Source: an uncultured Bacteroidota bacterium
GTDB lineage: Bacteria; Bacteroidota; Bacteroidia; Bacteroidales; VadinHA17
DNA: 10,677 bases
Assembly: GCA_903865465.1 (NCBI GenBank)
Contig: CAIPJU010000764.1
Coordinates: 1 to 10,677, forward strand
Direction of reading: 5' to 3'
Below the pieces are notes generated by a model. The model ran no database searches. It was not told where the DNA came from and worked only from the letters and a program-made list of their open reading frames with translations. This document shows, one piece after another, positions 1 to 7,337 of the stretch. The translations under genes and the position numbers were made by a program. How positions within the stretch are numbered: the first letter of the stretch is position 1; every line of letters starts with the position of its first letter.

Positions 1-1079
1 ATGGCTCCTTCGAGATTAAGAGGTGATTCGTGCAAATGGCATCCCACAAATAAATACCCCCTGTTACATGAAAACCTTGTCTCCTCATTAATTACCCCTT
101 CCTGCAGTCCGATAAGCCCATTTATTGGTTTAAAAGTCGAACCCGGAGGGTAAGATGCCATCAGCGCCCTGTTGAATAGCGGACGAATAAGGGTATCTGC
201 CTGAAGTTTCGCAAAATTCTCTGACCTTATCCTTCCGACCAGTAAGCCAGGATCATATTTCGGTGCAGAAACAAGTGCAAGCACCTCACCTGTTGAAGGC
301 TCAATAGCTACAATGCTTCCCCTTTTATTAATCATGAGTCTCTCACCATATTCCTGCAGATCAATGTCGATGCCGGTAGTTACGTCAGCTCCCTGTACTG
401 CGGCTGTATCCATTTTCCCGTTAGCATAGGACCCCTTTACACGACTGTAAACATCAACCATATATATTTTAACTCCACGCTTCCCCCGAAGCGTCTTCTC
501 ATAAGCTTCCTCTATACCGCTTTTTCCAATATAGTCCCCGGGCTTATAGTATGCCTCTTTCCTTATTATGCTTTCATCCACCTCACTTACGTATCCCAGA
601 AGGTGAGCAGCTATCGGCCTGGAATACTTTCTCAGAGTCCTTGGCTGTACATAAAAACCGGGATATAAAAACATCTTTTCCTGAAACCTCGCATATGTTT
701 CACTGGATACCTGTTTAAGGAAGAGTGAAGGGGCACGTTTTGAAAAATTAATTGCTGCCTTCATCTGTTTCAGGTAAAGCTCGCGTGAAATACCAAGCAG
801 ATCGCAGAAACTGGCAGTATCAACAATCTTTCCTGTCTGGGCAGGGACCACCATTATATCATAAGCTGCCTGATTATAGACTATCTGTTTGCCATTCCTG
901 TCATATATCAGACCGCGTGCCGGATACTGTGCAACATACCTCAGAACATTATTATCGGCCGAGAGCCGGTATGTATTCTTAACTACCTGAATTATAAATA
1001 GTCTTACAATCAAGCCCAGAGCAGCAAGCAGGATAAGCGCCATTACGACGTACTTACGGTTGATGAATGCGTCTTTCAT
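1..1079 (-). CDS. mrdA: Penicillin-binding protein 2 (elongasome transpeptidase), C-terminal part cut off by the window edge
   Basis: This is the class B PBP that cross-links peptidoglycan during side-wall elongation, anchored in the inner membrane with its catalytic domain in the periplasm. Translating the minus strand from the ATG at 1079 gives 359 codons before the edge. Seen: a short cytoplasmic tail and one membrane anchor (about residues 11-31); the PBP-dimer start ARGLIYDRNGK (54-64); the GKSGIEEAYEK block (185-195); the start of the transpeptidase domain at GSIVAIEPSTGEVLALVSAP (254-273); and the catalytic SxxK motif, PPGSTFK, with nucleophile Ser314 and Lys317. The SxN and KTG motifs must lie beyond the edge. 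A purine-rich AGAGGA stretch precedes the start, 11 bp after mreD. MreB/C/D upstream makes PBP2 more likely than the division enzyme FtsI. A RodA gene would be expected next, outside the window (inference). Confidence 0.93.
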   Translation of the reverse strand, partial: MKDAFINRKYVVMALILLAALGLIVRLFIIQVVKNTYRLSADNNVLRYVAQYPARGLIYDRNGKQIVYNQAAYDIMVVPAQTGKIVDTASFCDLLGISRELYLKQMKAAINFSKRAPSLFLKQVSSETYARFQEKMFLYPGFYVQPRTLRKYSRPIAAHLLGYVSEVDESIIRKEAYYKPGDYIGKSGIEEAYEKTLRGKRGVKIYMVDVYSRVKGSYANGKMDTAAVQGADVTTGIDIDLQEYGERLMINKRGSIVAIEPSTGEVLALVSAPKYDPGLLVGRIRSENFAKLQADTLIRPLFNRALMASYPPGSTFKPINGLIGLQEGVINEETRFSCNRGYLFVGCHLHESPLNLEGA

Positions 1080-1090
1080 TTTCCTCTTAT

Positions 1091-1597
1091 CTATTTGCGT
1101 TTTCTGTAGTAATCTATCAGTAGAATAAATACCAGTGAAAATATCGAACTAAGTATAACCCTTAGGAATGTTCTGAAAAAATCAGAAAGCCGGAATACTT
1201 CAAGATAAAAAAGTACAAAATGGTGAATCAGAATAATAAAGGCCGCATAAGTGACAAACCATCTGACACCATAGGTATGAAGTGAAGGTTCCGAACCCTT
1301 TTCGTAACCGTCTCTGGGAGATAGAATCCTTAAAATGTGGGGGCGGATAAAACCAGCTACCAGTGTTGCAGAGGCGTGCATACCGGGTGATACCGAGAAA
1401 AGATCAATTATAAGTCCGGTCAGGAATGAAATTATAAGTAGAAGCCATGAAGGGATCTCAAAGGGAAGAAGAAGAATGAACAACAGATATATATAAGGAT
1501 TTATATAACCGTTGAACTGGATATTATTCATAACCAGAACCTGCAGAAGGATTAGCACAACAAAGAGCAGGCTGAGCCTGAGAACCCTGTTAATCAT
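1091..1597 (-). CDS. mreD: Rod shape-determining protein MreD
   Basis: This small integral inner-membrane protein of the elongasome bridges MreC and the PBP2/RodA synthase. The 168-residue product, a usual MreD length, is almost wholly hydrophobic. Likely membrane segments lie near residues 6-23, 34-46, 51-67, 112-131 and 145-162, with a basic tail YYRKRK. MreD sequences diverge strongly, so the call rests on the hydropathy pattern, the segment GLIIDLFSVSPGMHASATL (61-79), which resembles the conserved G-x-x-x-D region after the third helix, and the position directly after mreC. Its ATG overlaps the mreC stop codon (ATGA, 4 bp), which indicates translational coupling. The PBP2 gene follows after 11 bp. 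Confidence 0.92.
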   Translation of the reverse strand: MINRVLRLSLLFVVLILLQVLVMNNIQFNGYINPYIYLLFILLLPFEIPSWLLLIISFLTGLIIDLFSVSPGMHASATLVAGFIRPHILRILSPRDGYEKGSEPSLHTYGVRWFVTYAAFIILIHHFVLFYLEVFRLSDFFRTFLRVILSSIFSLVFILLIDYYRKRK

Positions 1598-2415
1598 TTA
1601 AATAATTTTTCCAGTTCAAGTTCCTCTGTCTTCTTAAGGTTTCCAATAACCTCAACAAAATGCATCTTTCTGAAATCAGCAGATAATGCTATCTTAATTT
1701 TGTAAAAATCACCGCCGACCTTTTCAAAGTCAGAGACGGTCCCAACCATGGTTCCTTCAGGAAATATTGCGGAATAGCCCGTAGCTTCAATTGTGTCTCC
1801 TACGCTGACAACCACATGCTGTGGTATTTCATTCAGGACGGCATAGCGGTAATCCCTGCCATCCCAACTTAATGATCCGAAATTCCCGTTTGATTTCAGC
1901 CTTGAACTTAATTTGAAATCGAGGTTCAGAAGCGACATGGCAATGGAGTAGTTATCAGAACAAGCGACAATTACACCAGCAGCTCCATTATCAGAGATAA
2001 CTGCCATATCAGCTTTTATTCCCTGTCGATACCCTTTATTGATTGTAAAAAAGTTCTTCTGCCTTGTTACAGAGTTATTAATTACTTCAGCGGAAGTATA
2101 GGTGAATTTCTGACTAAAGAGAGTATCGGTGACTGAAAAAAAAGGGGAGTTATCGGCTTTGGTAAATTTTTCGAGCCGGCTTTTCAGAGAGACATTCTCA
2201 GCAGCCAGCCTTTCATTAACCTGCATAAGGCTTAAATATGCCCTGCCTTTACTGATCCTGCCCTCAAAACCCCTGGTTATACTCCTGAAATTGTTACCAA
2301 TTCTGGCATTCTGATAATTGTTCCCTGTTGTAAGCATATAAATTGCAATGCCCTCAAGAAACAGAAAGATTATCAGGTTATTATATCTGGCCAGAAAATT
2401 CAGCAGGTTCCTCAT
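1594..2415 (-). CDS. mreC: Rod shape-determining protein MreC
   Basis: This bitopic inner-membrane protein has a periplasmic domain that binds PBP2 and links it to MreB inside the cell. The product is 273 residues. A short N-terminal tail precedes one membrane helix (about 11-30). A charged helical stretch likely to form the MreC coiled-coil dimer lies near 55-87. The periplasmic double beta-barrel domain (about 105-262) includes GIKADMAVISDNGAAGVIV (roughly 132-150) and the SVGDTIEATG...FPEGTMVGTV region, both typical of MreC. The charged extension after the barrel, KKTEELELEKLFK, is short and probably disordered. The gene starts 12 bp after mreB and overlaps mreD by 4 bp, so it is co-transcribed. 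No key region appears to be missing. Confidence 0.95.
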   Translation of the reverse strand: MRNLLNFLARYNNLIIFLFLEGIAIYMLTTGNNYQNARIGNNFRSITRGFEGRISKGRAYLSLMQVNERLAAENVSLKSRLEKFTKADNSPFFSVTDTLFSQKFTYTSAEVINNSVTRQKNFFTINKGYRQGIKADMAVISDNGAAGVIVACSDNYSIAMSLLNLDFKLSSRLKSNGNFGSLSWDGRDYRYAVLNEIPQHVVVSVGDTIEATGYSAIFPEGTMVGTVSDFEKVGGDFYKIKIALSADFRKMHFVEVIGNLKKTEELELEKLFK

Positions 2416-2427
2416 TCACCCACACGA

Positions 2428-3450
2428 TTATCTAATGAGAAATGGAAACTTCTCAACATTTTTAAGTGCAACCCCTGTTCCCCTTGCAACTGCATGAAGC
2501 GGATCATCAACAACTTTAAAGTTAATGTTGATTTTATCACCGAGCCTCTTATCAAGCCCTCTCAATAAAGCGCCTCCACCTGCAAGATATATACCATTAT
2601 TAACGATGTCGGCATAGAGTTCGGGCGGAGTCTGTTCGAGAACGCTCAGTAGTGCAGCTTCAACTTTTGAAAGTGACTTGTCGAGACAGTATGCTATTTC
2701 CTGGTAGGAAATTGGGATCTCGATAGGAAGGGCAGTCATGATATTGGGACCTCTTACTACAAAATCGGCAGGAGGGTTCTCAATATCGGGAAGAGCGGCA
2801 CCGACGGCAATTTTAATATCCTCTGCCGTCCTTTCTCCAATTTTAATGTTATGCTGATGCCTCATATATGCCTGAATATCAGCAGTAAATCCATCACCGG
2901 CAATTCGTATTGACTTATTACAGACAATGCCGCCGAGGGCAATAACTGCTATTTCAGTGGTTCCGCCCCCGATATCAACAACCATGCAGCCCTGGGGCGC
3001 TTCAACATCAAGTCCTATCCCGATTGCAGCTGCCATAGGTTCATAAATCATGTAAACATCCCTGCCACCTGCATGCTCTGACGAGTCGCGGACTGCACGG
3101 ATCTCAACCTCTGTACTTCCCGAGGGGATGCAGACCACCATCTTGAGCGATGGTGAAAAGAGCCTGGGCCCTTTATTTATCATCTTTATCATGCCCCTTA
3201 TCATTAGCTCGGCGGCATTGAAATCAGCTATCACTCCGTCACGCAAAGGCCTGATGGTCTTAATATTTTCATGAGTTTTTCCATGCATCTGCCTTGCTGT
3301 TTCCCCTATTGCAATAAGCTTTCCGGTATTTTTATCGATAGCCACAATGGAAGGCTCGTCAACGACAACCTTGTCATCATGAATAATGATAGTATTAGCT
3401 GTTCCAAGATCGATTGCAATTTCCTGTGTTAAAAATGAAAATAATCCCAT
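2428..3450 (-). CDS. mreB: Rod shape-determining protein MreB (bacterial actin)
   Basis: This ATP-binding actin homologue forms membrane-bound filaments that orient the elongasome. The 340-residue length is standard. The actin-fold signatures are all present: phosphate-1 loop DLGTANT (14-20), the CIPSGSTEVEIRA region (107-119), phosphate-2 loop VVDIGGGTTEI (157-167), the GERTAEDIK segment (205-213), and the adenosine loop GIYLAGGGALLRGLDK (286-301). The extreme N-terminus MGLFSFL is hydrophobic, in keeping with the membrane-inserting tip of MreB proteins. The full motif set and the mreC/mreD/PBP2 neighbours exclude FtsA, Hsp70 or Mbl-like alternatives. It follows purH by 23 bp with no terminator or clear own promoter between, so transcription probably starts upstream of purH. 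Confidence 0.98.
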   Translation of the reverse strand: MGLFSFLTQEIAIDLGTANTIIIHDDKVVVDEPSIVAIDKNTGKLIAIGETARQMHGKTHENIKTIRPLRDGVIADFNAAELMIRGMIKMINKGPRLFSPSLKMVVCIPSGSTEVEIRAVRDSSEHAGGRDVYMIYEPMAAAIGIGLDVEAPQGCMVVDIGGGTTEIAVIALGGIVCNKSIRIAGDGFTADIQAYMRHQHNIKIGERTAEDIKIAVGAALPDIENPPADFVVRGPNIMTALPIEIPISYQEIAYCLDKSLSKVEAALLSVLEQTPPELYADIVNNGIYLAGGGALLRGLDKRLGDKININFKVVDDPLHAVARGTGVALKNVEKFPFLIR

Positions 3451-3473
3451 TATAAATAATAATTAATTAAATA

Positions 3474-4997
3474 TCAATGTTTAAAATGTCTTTTCCCGGT
3501 CAATACCATTGCAAGTCCGTTGGCTGAGCAATAGTCGATGGAATCTTTGTCCCTTACAGAGCCACCGGGCTGGACTACTGCAGTGATTCCTGCCTTATGG
3601 GCTATCTCAACACAGTCGGCAAAGGGGAAAAAGGCATCCGAAGCCATTACTGCCCCATTAAGGTCGAAGCCAAAGGTATTCGCTTTTTCAATGGCCTGTT
3701 TCAGGGCATCAACTCTTGAAGTCTGACCTATTCCGCTTGCACAGAGCTGATGGTTCCTTGCAAGCACAATAGCATTTGACTTACTGTGTTTTACAATTAT
3801 ATTTGCGAAAACAAGGTCCTCCAGTTCACTGCTCCCGGGAACCCTGACAGTAACCGGATTCATATCAGAAGCCTCTTCCCTGCTGCTATCCTTTTGCTGC
3901 CATAAAACCCCATTAAGCAGCGATCGGAACATATATGGGCCAGACAGAAATTCTTTCCTTTTTAGTATTATTCTGTTTTTCTTCTGCTTAAGAATATCAA
4001 GTGCTTTTTCAGAATAAGCCGGAGCTATGATGATCTCAAAAAATATTTTGTCAATTTCGGCTGCAGTCTCATCATCAACAGGAATATTAGCAGCAATCAC
4101 ACCGCCAAAGGCCGATACCGGATCACACGAAAGTGCAGCTTTCCATGCTTCAACCCCATTTTTCCCTGAAGCAGCTCCGCATGCATTGTTGTGCTTTATG
4201 ATAACATAGGTAATCACCTTAAACTCATCAATAAGGTTAACTGCCGCATCAATATCGAGAAGGTTATTGTATGATATCTCCTTTCCATGAAGCTTGTCAA
4301 AGAGTTTCTCAGTGTCACCAAAGAAAATACCCTTCTGATGTGGATTCTCGCCATAACGAAGAGAATAGGACGAATCGATACCCTCCCTGAAAACAGGAAT
4401 TGAGTGATCACCGTTGAAATAATTGAATATAGCAGTATCGTACTTCGAAGATGTCTGAAATGCCCTTGCAGCAAATAGTTTCCTGTCAGCAAGAGAGGTA
4501 ATCCCATCCTTTTCATTAAGCAATGAGAGTAGCTCAGGATAATATTCCCTCCCGGGAATTATAATAACATCATTGAAATTCTTGGCAGCTGCCCTGATAA
4601 GCGAGATACCGCCAATATCGATCTTTTCAATAATCTCATCTTCATCCGTTGAGGTACGAACGGTATCTTCAAAGGGGTAAAGGTCAACAATAACCAGATC
4701 AATTTCAGGAATATTGTATTCCACAAGCTGTTTGAGGTCACTGATGTTTTCCCTTCTTGCAAGTATTCCGCCAAAAACTGAAGGGTGAAGAGTCTTTACC
4801 CTTCCTCCCAGAATCGAAGGATATGAGGTAAGGTCTTCAACCTTTTCAGCGGGAATACCAAGATCATTGATAAAAGTAAATGTTCCTCCCGTTGAAAATA
4901 ATCTTACACCCTGTCTATGAAGTTTTGTGACAATTCCGTCCAATCCCTCCTTGCAGAAGACTGAAATCAATGCACTTTTTATTTTTTTGTCACTCAT
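3474..4997 (-). CDS. purH: Bifunctional AICAR formyltransferase / IMP cyclohydrolase
   Basis: This cytosolic enzyme catalyses the last two steps of de novo IMP synthesis: formylation of AICAR by 10-formyl-tetrahydrofolate, then ring closure. Residues 1 to about 195 form the MGS-like cyclohydrolase domain, with STGGT (35-39), RVKTLHP (66-72), DLYPF (105-109), DIGG (128-131) and AAAKN (136-140). The rest is the formyltransferase domain, with RYGENPHQ (214-221), NNLLDIDAA (244-252), the catalytic Lys-His pair in IKHNNACG (Lys268, His269), DPVSAFGG (292-299) and the typical C-terminus TGKRHFKH. At 507 residues it is full length and no expected active-site motif is missing. It is the first gene of the minus-strand cluster leading into mreB. 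The leader just before the ATG is AT-rich, without an obvious Shine-Dalgarno sequence. A candidate promoter lies at 5042-5071. Confidence 0.98.
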   Translation of the reverse strand: MSDKKIKSALISVFCKEGLDGIVTKLHRQGVRLFSTGGTFTFINDLGIPAEKVEDLTSYPSILGGRVKTLHPSVFGGILARRENISDLKQLVEYNIPEIDLVIVDLYPFEDTVRTSTDEDEIIEKIDIGGISLIRAAAKNFNDVIIIPGREYYPELLSLLNEKDGITSLADRKLFAARAFQTSSKYDTAIFNYFNGDHSIPVFREGIDSSYSLRYGENPHQKGIFFGDTEKLFDKLHGKEISYNNLLDIDAAVNLIDEFKVITYVIIKHNNACGAASGKNGVEAWKAALSCDPVSAFGGVIAANIPVDDETAAEIDKIFFEIIIAPAYSEKALDILKQKKNRIILKRKEFLSGPYMFRSLLNGVLWQQKDSSREEASDMNPVTVRVPGSSELEDLVFANIIVKHSKSNAIVLARNHQLCASGIGQTSRVDALKQAIEKANTFGFDLNGAVMASDAFFPFADCVEIAHKAGITAVVQPGGSVRDKDSIDYCSANGLAMVLTGKRHFKH

Positions 4998-5041
4998 TTT
5001 ATGATAATTAGGCTCCCGGGATAATCGATTTTCAGAGCGTC

Positions 5042-5071
5042 TAAAAATAGATATTTTTTTATTAACCTCAA
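5042..5071 (-). promoter_or_regulatory. Candidate Bacteroidota-type promoter for the purH-mre cluster
   Basis: On the minus strand a TTG at 5071-5069 is followed after 19 bases by TATTTTTA at 5049-5042. Established consensus for Bacteroidota housekeeping promoters is a -33 TTG/TTTG and a -7 TAnnTTTG about 17-23 bases apart. The spacing fits and the -7 box matches at all but the last base. Transcription would begin near 5035, giving a leader of roughly 40 bases before the purH ATG at 4997. The region is AT-rich, so a chance match is quite possible. Confidence 0.33.
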
Positions 5072-5166
5072 TAGATTATATTAATGATTCTCAGCCTCCA
5101 TGACTAAAGTTACAACCAGGCCAGTATAATAAATAGTTGAGGTGGAAATAATTTCAGGAGTTTAAA

Positions 5167-5199
5167 TTGACCCGCCTTTTAATGATTTTAGTATATTTG
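5167..5199 (+). promoter_or_regulatory. Candidate Bacteroidota-type promoter for the MacB-like permease
   Basis: TTG at 5167-5169 and TATATTTG at 5192-5199 (a full match to TAnnTTTG) are separated by 22 bases, inside the range reported for Bacteroidota promoters. Transcription would begin around 5204-5208. That would leave the upstream TTG start at 5211 with almost no leader, while the ATG at 5232 would have about 25 bases including AGGA, so the site also bears on start choice. It is seen in sequence only; activity is inferred. Confidence 0.45.
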
Positions 5200-5231
5200 A
5201 TCTTTTAAATTTGAACCATAAATACAGGAAA

Positions 5232-6479
5232 ATGTTCCTTAAACTACTTAAAGAAGGTTTTATTTTTGCCTATAACTCTGTTATAGTAAATAAGTTAAGA
5301 ACATTCCTTTCTCTCTTTGGAATTACTATCGGAATTTTCTCAATTATATCAGTCTTTACAGTTCTCGACTGGATGGAAAAATCGATACGCGACAGTATTT
5401 CAACTCTTGGAAACAACGTATTATATATTGATAAATGGCCCTGGGGCTTCGAAACCAACCTGAACTGGTGGGATATTATCAAATGGCCTGCTGTATCGAA
5501 TAAGGATTTCCAGGCTATTCAGACAAAATCGGCGAAGGGTGCAGCATCATGTTTCTATATCACTGATTCCAAGCAGATCAAGTACAGGAAAAACGTGGCT
5601 AACGAGGCTAACATCTGGGCGCCGACTTACGATTTTGTTAATATCAGATCATTCGAAATTGAAAAGGGACGTTACTTTTCACCCGAAGAGGCCTCAGCCG
5701 GAAAGAATGTGGCAATCCTGGGTTATACCATGGCCGACAAATTATTTGAAAAGGCCGATCCCCTCGGTAAACAAATTACGGTCGACGGAAAAAAGACAAC
5801 TGTTATCGGAGTATTTAAGAAAGAGGGAAAGGGAGGCATAAGCGATTCCGGAATGGACGAAAACACAGTTGTCCCTCTGAATTTTGCCAAGACTTTTATC
5901 AATCTCAAGAATAACTTTCTCAATGCCAACATAATGATTAAGGCAAAGGAGGGAGTTTCAGTTCAGGAGTTATCAGATGAAACGGTAATGATTCTAAGGG
6001 CTTCAAGGCGGCTTCAGCCAAGCGAAATCAATAACTTCTCCATAAACAGGGCAAGTGTCATCGCAAAAAGCTTCGACAGCGTTTTTGCAGGCATTAACAT
6101 AGGCGGATGGGTAATCGGAGGATTTGCAATACTTGTCGGAGGTTTTGGAATTGCAAACATAATGTTCGTCTCGGTGAGAGAACGTACAAACATAATCGGC
6201 ATTCAGAAAGCACTTGGAGCAAAAAGATTTTTCATACTGCAGCAATTCCTCGTAGAGTCAGTTCTTCTATCACTTTTCGGCGGGCTGCTTGGAGTCTTTC
6301 TTGTATTCCTGACCTCTCTTGTGATAAATTACCTTTACGATCTGAATATGTATCTTACGATGGCCAATATGGTACTTGCATTAGCCATATCCTGTATTAT
6401 AGGTATCGTGGCAGGTTATGCCCCGGCATATGCTGCTGCTAAAATGAATCCTGTTGAAGCTATAGGATTCTCATTTTGA
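5232..6479 (+). CDS. MacB/FtsX-like ABC transporter permease (solitary)
   Basis: This inner-membrane subunit of a MacB-type (type VII) ABC transporter would couple cytoplasmic ATP hydrolysis to movements of a periplasmic domain. Seen, in 415 residues from ATG 5232: helix 1 (about 24-45, within LRTFLSLFGITIGIFSIISV), a periplasmic MacB-core-like domain (about 55-280), and three C-terminal helices (about 289-313, 339-366, 377-402). Between helices 2 and 3 lies the classic RERTNIIGIQKALGAKR coupling segment, and the end NPVEAIGF is typical. An in-frame TTG at 5211 would add seven residues; ATG 5232 is preferred because AGGA precedes it and a promoter-like site ends at 5199. No ATPase, adaptor or outer-membrane gene adjoins it, so substrate and partner are unknown. 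It is the only plus-strand gene here and ends inside the 3' end of rsmA. Confidence 0.88.
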   Translation: MFLKLLKEGFIFAYNSVIVNKLRTFLSLFGITIGIFSIISVFTVLDWMEKSIRDSISTLGNNVLYIDKWPWGFETNLNWWDIIKWPAVSNKDFQAIQTKSAKGAASCFYITDSKQIKYRKNVANEANIWAPTYDFVNIRSFEIEKGRYFSPEEASAGKNVAILGYTMADKLFEKADPLGKQITVDGKKTTVIGVFKKEGKGGISDSGMDENTVVPLNFAKTFINLKNNFLNANIMIKAKEGVSVQELSDETVMILRASRRLQPSEINNFSINRASVIAKSFDSVFAGINIGGWVIGGFAILVGGFGIANIMFVSVRERTNIIGIQKALGAKRFFILQQFLVESVLLSLFGGLLGVFLVFLTSLVINYLYDLNMYLTMANMVLALAISCIIGIVAGYAPAYAAAKMNPVEAIGFSF

Positions 6480-7253
6480 TCGAACCATGTTTTGCTCTAT
6501 CCAGTTGGTGAGTCTCACAAACTTTTCAACTGAGAGTTGTTCCGGACGCAGACCAAAATCGGGATAGCTGTCACTTGTAAGCTCAAAGGCTGCCCTGACT
6601 GAATTTCGCAAAGTCTTCCTCCGCTGATTGAAACATGACTTTACGACACTGGTAAAGAGTTTCTCATTACACTCAAGATGGTCTACATCATTCCTGATGA
6701 GCCTGATGACCCCCGATTTGACTTTAGGGGGAGGTACAAAGACCTCTCCACCCACGGTAAAAAGATATTCGGTGGTATAGTAGGCCTGAAGAAGCACACT
6801 TAGAATTCCGTAGGTTTTTGAACCGGGAGGTGCACAAATCCTTTCAGCCACCTCCTTTTGAAGCATCCCGGTCACTTCAACTACCTTATCACGGTGTTGA
6901 AGAACCCTGAAGAAGATTTGGGTCGAGATATTGTAAGGGAAATTGCCCGTAATTGCCATACGACCCTCAAAACAGGAATCAAGATCGAGCTTTAAAAAAT
7001 CACCTTCAATAATCTTGTCGAGATTTGGGAAATGACTCTTCATATAATGAACCGATTCCTTATCGATTTCTATTACCTTGAAATCGGGAAAGTCCCTGTC
7101 AAGGAGAAAGCCTGTAAGAATTCCCATTCCTGGTCCTATCTCCAGAACTGAAGAGTAACCCTGGCCTGAAAGTGTAGCGGAGATTTTCTCTGCAATGTCT
7201 TTATCCTTCAGGAAATGCTGCCCCAGTCCCTTTTTTGGCTGTACCTTTTCCAT
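6471..7253 (-). CDS. rsmA: 16S rRNA dimethyladenosine transferase RsmA (KsgA)
   Basis: RsmA uses S-adenosylmethionine to dimethylate two adjacent adenines in the 3'-terminal hairpin of 16S rRNA late in 30S assembly; loss of the enzyme in other bacteria gives kasugamycin resistance. The 260-residue product is complete. Seen: N-terminal KKGLGQHFLKD (7-17), SAM motif I EIGPGMG (38-44), acidic motif II residues in VIEIDKE (60-66), catalytic motif IV NFPYNIS (104-110), MLQKEVAERI (130-139), and the C-terminal VFVPPPKVKSGVIRL (171-185) and FNQRRKTLRN (208-217). These separate it from Erm resistance methylases, which usually lack the KsgA-type C-terminal sequence. Its 3' end overlaps the convergent permease gene by 9 bp. 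It lies 84 bp downstream of the ABCG-like transporter and may be read with it or from its own unrecognised promoter. Confidence 0.97.
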   Translation of the reverse strand: MEKVQPKKGLGQHFLKDKDIAEKISATLSGQGYSSVLEIGPGMGILTGFLLDRDFPDFKVIEIDKESVHYMKSHFPNLDKIIEGDFLKLDLDSCFEGRMAITGNFPYNISTQIFFRVLQHRDKVVEVTGMLQKEVAERICAPPGSKTYGILSVLLQAYYTTEYLFTVGGEVFVPPPKVKSGVIRLIRNDVDHLECNEKLFTSVVKSCFNQRRKTLRNSVRAAFELTSDSYPDFGLRPEQLSVEKFVRLTNWIEQNMVRSK

Positions 7254-7269
7254 AATTTCGTATCTTATT

Positions 7270-7307
7270 AACCTGCTTTAAAAGAATGCAATATCAATTA
7301 GCAGGTT
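7270..7307. repeat. Inverted repeat between the ABCG-like transporter gene and rsmA
   Basis: AACCTGCT (7270-7277) and AGCAGGTT (7300-7307) are perfect 8-bp inverted arms around a 22-base spacer. On the plus strand the second arm runs into TTTTT (7306-7310), so it could be a weak terminator for transcription from the permease through rsmA. On the minus strand it would form a hairpin in the rsmA leader, ending 16 bases before the start codon, without a U-tract. The long loop argues against an efficient terminator. The 84-base gap shows nothing else clear. Confidence 0.4.
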
Positions 7308-7337
7308 TTTACAGGTGACCCCTAAAACCTATGCCAT

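Noticed and set aside
752..982. Plus-strand open frame of 76 codons
   Set aside because: It is antisense to the PBP2 N-terminal region, whose minus-strand translation shows clear family motifs; the plus-strand product is low-quality sequence.
5065..5143. Inverted pair ACCTCAA / TTGAGGT in the purH-permease intergenic region
   Set aside because: Seven-base arms about 65 bases apart are easily expected by chance and do not resemble a known operator.
4998..5231. Possible riboswitch upstream of purH
   Set aside because: The leader predicted from the candidate promoter is about 40 bases, too short for known purine-pathway riboswitches, and no conserved core or stem set is visible.
6003..6442. 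Cysteine-rich or basic open frames on both strands within the permease gene
   Set aside because: They overlap the conserved C-terminal membrane region of the MacB-like protein and have no independent support.
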